Of a stretch of 64,000 bases of DNA, positions 36,380 to 48,545 are shown piece after piece; within the stretch, counting starts at the first letter, position 1; every line of letters begins with the position of its first letter. The position numbers and the translations under genes were made by a program. The notes below the pieces were generated by a model. It made no database searches. It was not told where the DNA came from and saw nothing but the letters and a program-made list of their open reading frames with translations. This DNA is from Piliocolobus tephrosceles (lineage: Eukaryota; Chordata; Mammalia; Primates; Cercopithecidae), in assembly GCF_002776525.5 (NCBI RefSeq), contig NC_045441.1:108777440-108841439 (forward strand), given 5' to 3'.

Positions 36380-36845
36380 GCAGCATCTGAGCTGGTTCCC
36401 AATTACTCCCATCTACTAGTAGTCACACCGTTACGTATTGCCCTCCCATTGACTGCAGGCTAACCTGATCAGTTGCCAAAAAATGAAATACGGCAGAAGC
36501 AATGACATCACTTCCAAGATTAGGGATTACAGCTTCTATCTTGTGTGCTCTTGCTCTCTCTGGGATCATTTGCCAGCTACCAAATGGGGAGAACCAGCTA
36601 CCATGTCCTGAGATACCCATGTGGGTAGGCCCATGTGAGAAATCTTAGAAGTGGGAATCTCCGTTGTCGATCCTTGCAGCCCAGCTGACCCCGATTACAG
36701 ACTTGTAAGAGACCCTAAATCTGCCCATCTAGTTAAGCCACTTCCAGATTTCTGACCCACAGAAACTATGACATGATAAATGGTATTTTCAAACCCTAAG
36801 TTTTGGGGTAGTTTGCAGCTAATACAAAGGTGTTCCATTATGAAT
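36380..36845 (+). mobile_element. MLT1-type LTR
   Basis: 'aatgaaatacggcagaagca', 'tgacccacagaaactatgac' and 'ctaagttttggggtagtttg' give the order and orientation of an MLT1 LTR, nearly complete but diverged. Confidence 0.75.
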
Positions 36846-37384
36846 CTAGAAATTTAGTGATTTGAAAAATATGAAAAGAGTATTTTGCTTCTTTATATTG
36901 CCCCTGACTACTGCATAGTGAAAACATCTTACATATAATATAGCAGATAATTTTTAGTACTAGTCATGTCTACATGTTTTGAGTAAATGCCTTTCAACTT
37001 TGAAATATAATTTGTTCTTTTGTATTTCTTGCTCATTCTTTTAATTTTTTTTTTTTTCTCTTGCTGTAACATTGAAAGAGACCTGTTTTGCATCAAGACC
37101 CTGGAGATTTTTCTTGACTCTCACCTCATCCTTCTGAGGATCCCCTTGTGTGTGAATTTATCACCTCGAGGACTTCCATGTTGTATAGCTGGTGTGCAGA
37201 CATTCAGGTTCCTCATAATAAGTCCCAGGTTTGCCTAGGACGGAGGAATTCCTGCCTAGCAAGCAATGAGCAGTCTTTCAGATCAAAATTGATTGTTCTG
37301 GAGAAGTTACAGATGAGGAATATTACTCTTTAAATTACTATTTACCTTTGAAGTTTCAGTTCGGAGGGAAAAAAGCAGTGACTT

Positions 37385-37575
37385 TATAGTTAAGCGCATA
37401 GGGTTTGAGTCAGAAATGCCAAGATGCAGATCTCACTTCTGCCACTTGCTAGCTGGGTAGTCTTAGGCAAATTAATTTCTCCGAGTCTCAGTTTCCTTTT
37501 TATGAAATAGAGGTGATAATACTTTTCCAGTAGATTGTTGGGGATTAAATATGCTGGTATATGTATTTTGGCTGG
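37385..37575 (+). mobile_element. MIR SINE
   Basis: 'tgccacttgctagctgggta', 'gtctcagtttcctttttatg' and 'ttgttggggattaaatatgc' follow MIR in sense orientation. Confidence 0.85.
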
Positions 37576-38394
37576 TGGGTAGTAACATTTTAACAAATGG
37601 TGGTTGAGGTGTTTTTACTAACACTTCTACCATCACAACCCTCAGTGCTCATTTTTTAAAGTATAGTTAAAAACACTTCAGCGTATCCTGCCAAAACAAA
37701 AATTTATTACTGTTTCCTAGAAATATAGCAGGATCTATTTCTGCTCTTCTTCAAATATGTTACCATATTTATTGAGGCATAGATGTTTTGGGTAATCAGC
37801 TACAACTTGATTACATCTCAAACTCAAGTAGAGAAATTGTCTTGATGACAGTACCTTTGTCATTAACTTAATACTGTTACTGCCTTAAGAAATGTAGGGA
37901 CAGATTAAGTAGGAATAGTCTACTTTAATTTGTTAAAAGTCCCAGAAAACTTGACCTGCTACCTCCAGAATATATTTTGCTATAAAATATTTAGGCAGAA
38001 AGAACACTTGTTTCCTTTTCATTCCTAACATAATAGTCTGTGATTATTTACTGCTGTCTGTGAACAAAAAAGATTTCTGACCATTTGGCTTACAGTGGAT
38101 TTCGTAATAGAGATGCATGCAGGGCCTCTGGCTTTATGCATCCTAAGCTGAAAAGGTAAGGGGATGTGGAAATGAATCCTAGAATCTGCAGTAAATAGTT
38201 TTACTCCTGTTTCCTTATGGATGAGCCGTGTTGACAAGTGAAGACCCTTAATTGATTATTCTATTCTAGAGCTAATATTTGGTCTTCAGTTAAAAATTCC
38301 ATTACATTCTATTTTTTAAAACGGATTTAGGAAATAGTGCTTCTTTATCAGGGCTTTCCATTTAGGCACTGTTTATTGGTTAACAGCAGTCATA
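37576..38394. other. Intron 1 stretch, no recognised feature
   Basis: A+T-rich and apparently single copy. Confidence 0.4.
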
Positions 38395-38565
38395 GCTCTG
38401 TCTCAGTTTCTTCATGTGGATGAAAATGTGGGTAGTAATAGTATCTCAGACTCTCATAAGATTGTTAGGAGGATAACATGAGATAATCCATGTAAAATAC
38501 TTAGAACCATGCATGGCAGTGTAAGTGCTCAGTAAAAATCAGCTGCTGCTTTTATTGTCACCATC
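38395..38565 (+). mobile_element. MIR SINE, 3' part
   Basis: 'ctgtctcagtttcttcatgt', 'ggataacatgagataatcca' and 'gtgtaagtgctcagtaaaaa' follow the MIR 3' half. Confidence 0.8.
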
Positions 38566-38659
38566 CCTTCCAGTGTCTTTTTGTGTGTGTGTAAAGGGCA
38601 GTGGAAGTTCCTTAGGGTAAAGATACATTATGATCAAGATCGTTTGATAGTTAAAACAA

Positions 38660-39110
38660 TTAAATAAATAAAACTTTCTAGCACTCGTGTAAATCTCAGA
38701 CACTGTGGCAGTACTAGGAGTTCAAATATGAACAAGAAGTTCACAATCTGATGGGGGTAAATTGATGTACACACAATCATAGGATGATAAGGAAGGACTT
38801 AATAACACCATTTGTGCCAAGGGGATAGTTAAAGAAAGGTATCACAGAGTTACTGACATTAAAATTGATTCTATGGGCCCAATAGAGAGAAGGACTTTGA
38901 GAGATTCAAGCAAAGCGAAAAGCTCCCCTTAAAACAGAGAGTGGCTGGAGGGGAGTGATATGAGGAAGGCAGGTGGCGCGAGGCTTTAAAGGATGTTCTT
39001 TGCATGCTAAGAAAAGTGAAATTCATTGAACTTATTAAAATCATCTAGCAAGGGGAGTGTTATGATTATCTTTAGGTTTATCAAAATAATTTTGAGAATA
39101 GCAATACAAC
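38660..39110 (+). mobile_element. Ancient mammalian interspersed repeat, family not assigned
   Basis: The order 'cagacactgtggcagtacta', 'aagaagttcacaatctgatg', 'aaggactttgagagattcaa', 'gaggctttaaaggatgttct' and 'gcaaggggagtgttatgatt' matches a widespread old mammalian repeat that I recognise but cannot name with confidence. Confidence 0.45.
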
Positions 39111-39530
39111 GTCATACAAAATGATCAGTTAAGAGAGCGTGGTCTCAGGATGATATGATGTGAGTTCAAACATGCACACTGGAGTGCAGATGAGGGAGGA
39201 GACTGTGTGACTTTTAGAAAAGAGACACTAGAATTTGGAGCATAATAAACATGGCTAGACAAGGACAAGGAGGCCTCTGGGCCCCAGGCTGGGTGACAAG
39301 TGGGTGATGACAACTTTGTCTTCAGTCTTCTTCTCATGTATTTCAGACTTGAGTAACTGAGAGATGGGAAGTTTTTGTTTTTATTAGCAAAGAAAGAGAA
39401 ATGTAGCAGCTTTACTAGGAATGACTAATTGTAGCTCTTAATCACACTAGTTCTTTGTATTCTTACCTAAGAAAGTTGGCAAACTAATAAGGTGTGCAAC
39501 TATTTTTATATTTAAGTTTGGTTTTCTGTG

Positions 39531-39543
39531 TAACCTACACTAT

Positions 39544-39590
<47 letters not shown>

Positions 39591-39604
39591 TTTNNNNNNN
39601 NNNT

Positions 39605-39647
<43 letters not shown>

Positions 39648-39948
39648 TTTTTTGGAGATGGAGTCTCACTGTCACCCAGGCTGGAGTGCAGTGGCATGAT
39701 CTCAGCTCACTTCAGCCTCCACCTCCTGAGTTCAAGCATTCTCCTGCCTCAGCCTCCTGAGTAGCTGGGATTACAGGCACCTACCACTGCACTCGGCTAA
39801 TTTTTGTATTTTTTTTTTTTAGTAGAGATGGGGTTTCATGATCTTGGCCAGGCTGGTCTTGAACTCTCGACCTCATGATCCACCCACCTCAGCCTCCCAA
39901 AGTGCTGGGATTACAGGCATGAGCCACCGCGTCTGGTCAACCTATACT
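39531..39948 (-). mobile_element. Alu SINE, antisense, with long (TTTA)n tail and a 10-N gap
   Basis: The tail is a TATT/TTTA microsatellite (39541-39650) containing 10 N at 39594-39603. The Alu body runs from about 39651 to 39938. The flanking duplication 'aacctacact' (39532) and 'aacctatact' (39939) has one mismatch. Antisense to TES. Confidence 0.95.
39594..39603. other. Assembly gap (10 N) inside a TTTA microsatellite
   Basis: TTTA repeats continue on both sides, so the true repeat length is unknown. Confidence 0.98.
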
Positions 39949-42900
39949 TTTTTGGTAATGCAAATCTTGTTAGAGATTTGGAAACAGGCAATGAACTAAA
40001 AATTTCAAATAATTTTAAATCTTGTATCAGATCTTAGTAAAAATATATTCCTTGGGTGGGGGACTTCACAGATAACACTAGGTTTCTAAGGGAGCCATTT
40101 GCTAAGATGTATCATTTAGATATGTAGTTCCTTTGTCCAGAATATTTATCTGGATGAACAAAAATCTAAAATGCTTCTTTAGGAGTGTAATATGAATATG
40201 TATGTGTGTGTATGTACATGCATATGTGTGTGTATATGTGATAGGTAGATAAACATGCATGCATATACACACTGAGAAAGGGGGAGTGGGAGAGAGATAT
40301 GTATATTTCATATGATCTACCTTCATTCCAATATTATTAAAGAAGTCTTAGTAACATTTGCTTGTTTAGTAACCACATAGGATTCTTTACTCCAGAGGGA
40401 ATTTGGTTATGAAAACAGCATGAATCAGATGATCTCACCCTGAATACTGCATAATATCTTCCAGACCCAAATTGTCTCCAAATCAATTCAGACCATGTTT
40501 GAAATACCAGATGTTCCATACTTTTTCCTTTCTTTCTTTTTTTTTTAAAGTATCTGACATGCAATACCTTTTTCTGGGTCAGAAGGGTGACCTGAAATGT
40601 TGCCAACCTATTTTGACTGCTTAAAATTATGAATATGGATAAATTGATTCCATTCCCTTTTCTTATTCTAAAATAAGCAGGGGATAAAAGGGTGTTTGGA
40701 GGCACAGATCATGTGAATATAAATTCAGTTTGTGGAACCTGCAGTTAAAGATACTTAAGTCCTATTTGTCTATGATTCCTGTTTCACAGTAAATATTATA
40801 GTCACTTTTATTTTTTTCTTAGGATGTTGATAGATATTCCCAAAGCCTGACTATACTTTCTTCCAGTATAGTCAATCCAAAGGACCTGTTTTCTTGGATG
40901 CTGAAGAAAAAAAGTTACTCTGTCATATCCTTTTATTGATGCTGACCAGAATGTGTTACTAAAATGATATGAAGTAGACAGCTTTGAGACTTTTGTGCTT
41001 ATGAAAAACATGTGTTTTTAGGCACTAAGTGTTGAGTCTGCAGGGAATACCGTATCACATTTGCTGTTGAAGTAATTATATGCAACAGGCCTGAGTTTTA
41101 TCATTCACAACTTAAGTCTTTTGTTTCCTATGCATACTTTGTAAAACTACTCCACCAAACTGAGTTCCAAGTGATTCTGACTTCTCAGAGTCATTAATAT
41201 ATTAGCTTTTCCAAATAATTATTTTCTATTTAGTGATTAAACTTTGAGCAGTTGACCATGCTGAATAATAACCTAACTTAAGAGTTAATCTGACACGATT
41301 TGCAATAAAATTAAAAGGTATCTTGGAACCAATCTAGTTTAATTTCTTCATTATCTAGATGAAGCCTGAAGAAGAAAGATCACTTTCAAAATCCCTGAAC
41401 TCACTAGTGACACTCTGGGACCAGATCGTAGTTTTCCTGACTCTCCTTCAGGGATCTTTCTACATTTTCAAAGTTCCCCGTTAGCTCACTAGTATCTATA
41501 ACTATATATATATTTTATCATTTCCTTAACATTTGGTAATTCTTACAACATAGATATGACATACAGGCACACGTGTCTTGATTATATTAGTCCAAGGATC
41601 TAGATTTCACTTTCTAAACAGCCAGTTTGCCTTAGCTGAGGAGCTAACCCTCTCTGGGCTCCCCTTCCTCCCTACCACTCTCTCTCACATACCCCTGTGT
41701 GAACCCTGGGCATCATTAAATAACACTTTCCTTATTTATATCCCTCACCAAGAGTTTTCTCCAGCCCAGTCGTCTGGGCAGAAACTAACCTACAAGATTT
41801 GGATGTTCAAGAATAGTAATAGCTTTGGCTCTTCAGGAAAGCAGAAGGACCCTAAGGAGAAGGTGTGGTCTATGCTGAGGGTAAAAAGAAGGGATGAGAA
41901 GAATTCTGGGTCCTGGACTTCAGGGAATCTTGAATACAAAGTGAATAATGGAGAGAAATTAGAGAAGCCCTTAGAGTAGATGGGGTTCCAGATCCTTGAA
42001 CTGAAACCAAGAGGAGTTGAGGAACCTCAGTTCTTGTGACACTTTGCCCAAAATAGGCCCTAAGAAACTGTGCTTGGGGCAGTTCTGGCTGTGAAACTCC
42101 TCTTACCACAGATTAGAGTCCGTATGCTTTCCTTCATCTGATGCACGTTTGACTTATGAAGGGGAGAATAGCAGATGATTAGATGCCTCAGTTGGAGTGG
42201 GAACAGAGTAGAAGAAATTTGCCTCACACTGGTAGAGGTATGTCTGCTACCATGCAATTTTATAATATAAATTGGATTTAATATCCTAAATTATAATTCA
42301 GTCTGAAACTAGGCACATCCTAAACAAGGAAGACACTAGAGTGTGAATCATGTATCTTCTTTCTTGGAGAGGCATTGTGCTTGTTTCCTAACAGAGGGTT
42401 GATAGAATGAAAATATGGAAAAAGTTCTCACGCAATAATGTGGCATAAGTCAGAGATCTTCCGTGCTGGTGTCAATGAGATTTAAGTTTTGTAGCTGTAT
42501 ACTTGTAGCTATAAAATAAATTTCTTACTGAAATGTTCTCAGGAAAATAAGTTGATTGCCAGTCTGAAACTCTAATTGCTCTAGCGGCTAAAAGTGATTT
42601 TGAAAACTTGGTGTCATTTTTGTTTGTGTTTTGTGTGTGTGTGTGTGTGTGTGTGTGTTTAATTAGGACTGCTTCCATTAGGTTATAGTAGGAGAAAGTA
42701 TATCATATTACCATGACCCAGTCCACTCTCTTTCACTTACTTGCTCTCTGTCTGTGATGTTTAAAAGTTCCCTCACACTTAAGTCTGAGCACATGGGGAA
42801 GATGAAAGTGTTTGTGTTTGGAAAGGTAGAGGGGCACTTTCTCCAGGCAGTCACAAGTCTAACTGGAAAGAGTCCATAAAGAGATTAAGCTGGCCTTCCA

Positions 42901-43230
42901 GGCAGGGCCCAAGGGCAAAAGAACCCTGGAACAATACTTTCTGGGTTTTCCAGGGCAGCCTACAGAGCCAGTTTCTCAAGTTACTGCTTTTCCCAAGGCC
43001 TGGTCTCCTGCTCTCTGTGAGGGCTGCCTGAGCTTCTGCTGGCAGAGCTTGAGAGGTGCTCTTGCTCCTCACTCTCCCCTGTTGCCCTGTGGCTTTCCCC
43101 TTTACCAGTCTCTCCTATCTCTGAGGATGTCATCCTCTGTTAAGCCAGTAGCCTAAGGCATGGCATTGAATGCTTCAAGAAGTTTAGTTTCTTCCTTGGG
43201 AAAATGAAAAGAAAAGGAAAACAAAACAAA
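39949..43230. other. Intron 1 stretch, mostly unassigned
   Basis: About 3.3 kb. It contains a TG/TATG-rich run at 40195-40270, a T-run near 40530-40548 and a (TG)n at 42632-42658. Open frames of up to 133 codons (41578-41979) have no recognisable product or splice context, so I do not call a gene. Confidence 0.45.
42632..42658 (+). repeat. (TG)n microsatellite
   Basis: About 13 uninterrupted TG units. Confidence 0.95.
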
Positions 43231-43234
43231 GTAC

Positions 43235-43465
43235 TCCACCTGCTACAAGGCCAGCCCTGTTACCCTGCAAGTGCTTTACAGTTTTTTGGCACTTCCCTTG
43301 CCCTCTTCTGCCACAGGCCTTGTGTATGGTGTTTCCTCTCCCCTGAATGCACTTCTCTGAGCCAAATTAGATACTGGTCAGCCTTTCCATTGTAATTCAT
43401 GCACCTCTCCTTCAACAAAGCTTCCCCAGCCTTCCTTATTTAACTTACTTGTCTTCTTTTTTAAA
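43235..43465 (+). mobile_element. Probable L2 3' region
   Basis: 'cacttcccttgccctcttct', 'tcatgcacctctccttcaac' and 'aaagcttccccagccttcct' have the L2 3' composition and order. Diverged. Confidence 0.5.
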
Positions 43466-43609
43466 GCTCTCAGAAAGTCATCTACACTTAGAGATGGTGC
43501 AAGAGTGTTTCTGGATTTGTAATTCTTTTCCTTGGGGCAGAAATTAGCTAGTGACTCTCTTTGAAAGACAAGAGCTCCTGTTTGACACTCTAGTCATCTG
43601 CCCCAAGAG

Positions 43610-43795
43610 AACAGTAGAGCAGGATCCAGATGCTGAGTTTTAGGTCTGGTTTGCTGTTGAGTAGCCGTGCAACCAGGAGCAAATTCCTCATCCTCTTTTG
43701 ATTCTATTTTCTTGATCTCTTACATGAGGGAGATGCCTAGTCCTATTCAGAATAAGAATATGTGGGACACTTTAAAAGAGCAGCAGTTCATGAAA
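43610..43795 (+). mobile_element. Probable MIR SINE
   Basis: 'tgagtagccgtgcaaccagg', 'gagcaaattcctcatcctct' and 'cttgatctcttacatgaggg' fit a diverged MIR in sense orientation. Confidence 0.55.
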
Positions 43796-43859
43796 TACCA
43801 CCAGCTCTAGTAATTCTAATAAATAAACCGATAGCTATTTTAAGAACATATTGATGTAA

Positions 43860-44520
43860 AGAATCAGACTCTGTGAAAGTATTTGAAGATCTTATTCTGA
43901 GCCAAATATGAGTGATCAATGGCCTATGACACAGCCCTGAGGAGACTCTGAGAACATGTGCCCAAGGTGGTCAGGCTGCAACTTGGTTTTATACATATTA
44001 CAGAGATGCAAGACATCCGTCAATACATGAAAGATGTACGTTGCTTCAGTCTGGAAAGACAGGACAACTGGAGGTAGGGAGCAGTCCTTCCAGGTCATGG
44101 GCAGCTTCACAGATTTTCTGATTGGTGATTAGTTGAAAGCCTTACTATCTAAAGACCTGAAATCAATAGAAAGGAATGTCTGGGTTATGATAAGGGGACT
44201 AGTAAGGACCAAGGTTTTATCATGAAGATGAAGTCTCCTGGTAGCAGGTGTCAGAGAGAATAGATTGTAAATGTTTCTTATCAGAGTCTGTTCTGTCAGT
44301 CTTAGGTCTCTGTGTTTATGCTAATGCTGGTCATCTGTGAAGCAGCATGCACCGAGCTGCCCCACTGCCCCGCCCCAACTCCCCATTTCTTATCATGGCC
44401 TGAACTGGTTTTTCAGGTTCAGTTTGGAATGACCTTGGCCAAGAGGTGGGGTCCATTCAGATGCTTCTTGGGTTTATAATTTTATTTTTGATTTACAAAG
44501 ATAAAAATTTGGTAGGAGAA
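43860..44520 (-). mobile_element. Antisense ERV LTR, family not assigned
   Basis: 'cttattctgagccaaatatg' near the left is a reversed polyadenylation-signal region, and 'ctgattggtgattag' near 44120 carries an inverted CCAAT. The middle ('aacatgtgcccaaggtggtc', 'cttggttttatacatattac') belongs to an LTR pattern I know but cannot name. About 650 bp. Confidence 0.55.
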
Positions 44521-45994
44521 AACAACTTGCCCCTTTGCAAGGTTGACTTTATAACAGTAGTGAGCTACTCCAAAGCCTTAGTGTAAAAACTCTGCTGACT
44601 CATGGAGGTTCTAGTTACATGAGCTGAACTTTCAAGTTGCATTCAGAAATAGAGAATGAGATGGTATTGTTCCAGGATGTTTGCAGTCTTTTATAAGCCC
44701 AGCGTTGTTCAGACCAGGCAATTCTAATTTGAAGGCATGCAAGAATTTAACTGGCCACTTAATTTAGAGGCAGAAGCATATTTCTAGATATTATCTGTCT
44801 GCAGATATCAGGATTTTATACACACATGTAAGTTTGTATGTGTATATGCAAGTTCTATGTCATGAGGTAAAATGTATTCCACGTTGTGAATTACATAAAA
44901 GAGAGTTTAAAAGCCTCTGATTTAAGCTAAGCTATGTGATTAAGGCGTAATAATGTAATCAAAATTTTCATTTGGGATTAGAGTTTATTTAGCAGGAGAT
45001 GCATGAACATAGTATGAATCATATCCATACTCTAGGCACATTCAGAACGAACTCTTCTGTAATGGAAAATTAGAAGGGCCTTGAAAAAGAGTATACTTTT
45101 TTGGATTTGCTTTTCCTTTTACTATGGATATTGTAATGGAGAAAACATGTAATTATGCTTCTTACACAAGACCAGAAAACAGTCTCTCTCTCTCTTTTTG
45201 TTAAACCTACATTATTTCCATACTGTGTGAACTGTGATCATCAGTGACAAGGAAACAATTTAATTGTTTTAAAAAAAGCTTAGTGTTGACGTTAAATATA
45301 CAATTTAAAGACTTTCATTTCTTTTGAAAATTGGTAATATAGACATGGCAAAGATGATAAAGCTTAATGCTTAATCAAAGATGATAAAGGTGTTTATTCT
45401 TTAGAGAGTATACTTTATATGGTCTAACTTAAAAGTAATGTGGGTTCCCTTAAGCAGCTGGGTTTGAATGTGGCCTTAATTATGGAAAAAGGATGTGGTC
45501 GTTTTCTTAGAACAAAAGGAAAGGCTTCACTTCAACTTCAGGGCATGTCAGACTGATCTTTCAAGGAACAAGTTACAATGTGGTTTTGATTGCATAGTGA
45601 CAAACAGAACTTGGTAAAGTTACAAAAGAGGGCCATTGGAAAATATCCATTATTTGTCCAGCTTGAACTGCTACTCTAGGCACTAACCAGTAACCAATTC
45701 CTCATGGTCATTGATGTGATATTTAAAACACGGAATAATCTGGTTACTGGTGGTTTGCCACTGTACTGATGTAAGACTGGCTACTCTTTTTTTTTCTAAT
45801 ATCGGTAGTTGGGTAAAAGAGCTTAATTACCATCTTGTGTCCTCTGCCATCTGCACCCCACTCCTTCCACATATTAGGCCATGTCTCAGCAAGTTCTCAA
45901 AGACTACTGTTTAATATGGTAAAGAAGAAAAGATGGTTTATTATAGCAAGGGTGGTAATACAGCTCTCCACTCCTCGCCTCCCTACAGCTTCAG
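44521..45994. other. Intron 1 stretch, no recognised feature
   Basis: A+T-rich, no exon or clear repeat. Confidence 0.4.
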
Positions 45995-46168
45995 GCAGAA
46001 GAGCGCAGGCCTTGGAGTCAGAAAGACCTGAACTCAAATCTCTACTCTACCATTTATTAACACTTTGATCTTAAGCAAGTTCCATAATCTCTGAGTTTCA
46101 GCAAAAACGTGTCAAAAATGGCAAATAATATTGCCTACTCGGTATTTTATATGGTTCTGTAAGATTTT
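45995..46168 (+). mobile_element. MIR SINE, part 1 of 3 (split by later insertions)
   Basis: 'gcaggccttggagtcagaaa', 'ctctaccatttattaacact' and 'gatcttaagcaagttccata' are MIR. The MIR stops at 46168 and resumes at 48095 with the same 16 bases, the target duplication of the L1. Confidence 0.85.
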
Positions 46169-48110
46169 TTTTTAATAAATTACATTCTATATAAAATATT
46201 TTCTAAACAAAAAACAGTGAAAAAAGTAACATTTTTACAAGAAAACCCTCTAATAGACAACATCTAGATTCTCATATCTGCTATAGATTTCTATCTGTTC
46301 TGATATGCCGTTTTGGTTGACGTACATGAAGAAAAGTTGGTTTAACTCAAATATGTAACTGCTAAAAGATAAAGTATATATATATTTTAATTTTATTATA
46401 CTTTAAGTTCTAGGGTACATGGGCACAACGTGCAGGTTTGTTACATATGTATACATGTGCCATGTTGGTGTGCTGCACCCATTAACTCGTCATTTACATT
46501 AGGTATATCTCCTAATACTATCCCTTCCCCCACCCCCTCCCCACAATAGGACCTGGTGTGTGATGATCCCCTTCCTGTGTCCAAGTGATCTCGTTGTTCA
46601 ATTCCCACCTATGAGTGAGAACACACAGTGTTTGGTTTTCTGTTCTTGCGATAGTTTGCTGAGAATGATGGTTTCCAGCTGCATCCATGTCCTGACAAAG
46701 GACACGAACTCATCCTTTTTTTATGGCTGCATAGTATCCATGGTGTATATGTGCCACATTTTCTTAATCCAGTCTGTCACTGATGGACATTTGGGTTGAT
46801 TACAAGTCTTTGCTATTGTGAATAGTGCTGCAATAAACATACATGTGCATGTGTCTTTATAGCAGCATGACTTATAATCCTTTGGGTATATCCCCAGTAA
46901 TGGGATGGCTGGGTCAAATGGTATTTCTAGTTCTAGATCCTTGAGGAATCACCACACTGTTTTCCACAATGGTTGAACTAGTTTACAGTCCCACCAACAG
47001 TGTAAAAATGTTCCTATTTCTCCACATCCTCTCCAGCACCTGTTGTTTCCTGATTTTTTAATGATTGCCATTCTAACTGGTGTGAGATGGTATCTCATTT
47101 TGGTTTTGATTTGCATTTCTCTGATGGCGAATGATGATGAGCATTTTTTCATGTGTCTGTTGGCTGTATGAATGTCTTCTTTTGAGAAGTGTCTGTTCAT
47201 ATCCTGACCTCTTCAAGGAGAACTACAAACCACTGCTCAGTGAAATAAAAGAGGACACAAACAAATGGAAGAACATACCATGCTCATGGATAGGAAGAAT
47301 CAATATTGTGAAAATGGCCATACTGCCCAAGGTAATTTATAGATTCATTGCCATGCCCATTAAGCTACCAATGACTTTCTTCACAGAATTGGAAAAACCT
47401 GCTTTAAAAAGTTCATGTGGAACCAAAAAAGACCCCGCATTGCCAAGACAATCCTAAGCCAAAAGAACAAAGCTGGAGGCATCATGCTACCTAACTTCAA
47501 ACTATACTACAAGGCTACAGGAACCAAAACAGGATGGTACGGGTACCAAAACAGAGATCTAGACCAATGGAACAGAACAGAGCCTTCAGAAATAATACCA
47601 CGCATCTACAGTCATCTGATCTTTGACAAACATGACAAAAACAAGAAATGAGGAAAGGATTCCTTATTTAATAAATGGTGCTGGGAAAATTGGCTAGCTG
47701 TAAGTAGAAAGCTGAAACTGGATCCTTTTCTTACTCCTTACACGAAAATTAATTCAAGATGGATTAGAGACTTAAATGTTAGACCTAAAACTATAAAAAC
47801 CGTAGAAGAAAACCTAGGTAATACCATTCAGGACATAGGCATGGGCAAGGACTTCATGTCTAAAACACCAAAAGCAACAGCAACAAAAGCCAAAATTGAC
47901 AAATGGGATCTAATTAAACTAAAGAGCTTCTGCACAGCAAAAGAAACTACCATCACAGTGAACAGGCAACCTACAGAATGGGAGAAAATTTTTGCAATCT
48001 ACTCATCTGACAAAGGGCTAATATCCAGAACCTATAAAGAATTCAATCAAATTTACAAGAAAAAAACAAACAACCCCATCAAAAAGTGGGCAAAGGTTCT
48101 GTAAGATTTT
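46153..48110 (-). mobile_element. Primate L1 insertion with 5' inversion, duplication and extra 3' sequence
   Basis: The 16-base target duplication 'ggttctgtaagatttt' is at 46153-46168 and 48095-48110. The inserted unit 46169-48094 has three parts. First, 46169-46378 is non-L1 sequence beginning with a T-run. Second, about 46379-47204 is L1 3' end and UTR in reverse. Third, about 47205-48094 is L1 ORF2 in sense orientation, ending 'gtgggcaaag'. Parts two and three are neighbours in L1, so this is a twin-priming inversion. The ORF2 frames (47131-47457, 47415-47651, 47841-48104) are broken fragments; the element cannot move. Confidence 0.92.
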
Positions 48111-48150
48111 AATGAGATATAAGTAAAGTACTTGCCTCTATTCCTCGTGT
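48095..48150 (+). mobile_element. MIR SINE, part 2 of 3
   Basis: 'aatgagatataagtaaagta' continues the MIR interrupted at 46168. Confidence 0.8.
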
Positions 48151-48501
48151 CTTAGTCTATTCCTGCTGCCATAACAAAATACCTTAGACTGGGTAATTTA
48201 TAAATAATAGAAATTTATTTCTCAAGTTCTGGAGGCTGGGAAGTTCAAGATCAAGGCACTGGCAGATTCAGTGTCTGGTGTGGGCTTGCTTCCTGCTTCC
48301 AAGATGGCACCTTGTTGCTGCATCTTCACATGGAGGAAGGTTCAGAAGAGATGGAAGAGAGGAAGCCCCATCAATGAAGGTGGAGCCATCATTGCCTAAC
48401 TACCTAATAATTTCATGAAGGCCCAGCTTCATAATATTGGTACATTGGGGATTAAGTTGCCACATGAATTTTGGAGGAGCACAAACGTTAAAGCCATAGC
48501 A
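48151..48501 (-). mobile_element. MaLR LTR (MST/MLT1-type), antisense
   Basis: 'ttagtctattcctgctgcca', 'gactgggtaatttataaata' and 'tggaggctgggaagttcaag' open a reversed MaLR LTR, closing with 'gccacatgaattttggagga'. It splits the same MIR a second time. No exact 5-bp duplication is visible. Confidence 0.85.
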
Positions 48502-48545
48502 CTGGCATTCAATAAGTGTATATTGTAGCTATTAATATTTATCAT
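48502..48545 (+). mobile_element. MIR SINE, part 3 of 3
   Basis: 'ggcattcaataagtgtatat' and 'tgtagctattaatatttatc' are the MIR 3' end. Confidence 0.75.

Noticed and set aside
41578..41979. 133-codon open frame in intron 1
   Set aside because: No ATG at the start position given, no recognisable domain and no clear splice signals; likely chance.
47841..48104. Possible independent reverse-transcriptase gene
   Set aside because: It is a broken ORF2 piece of the inverted L1 insertion.
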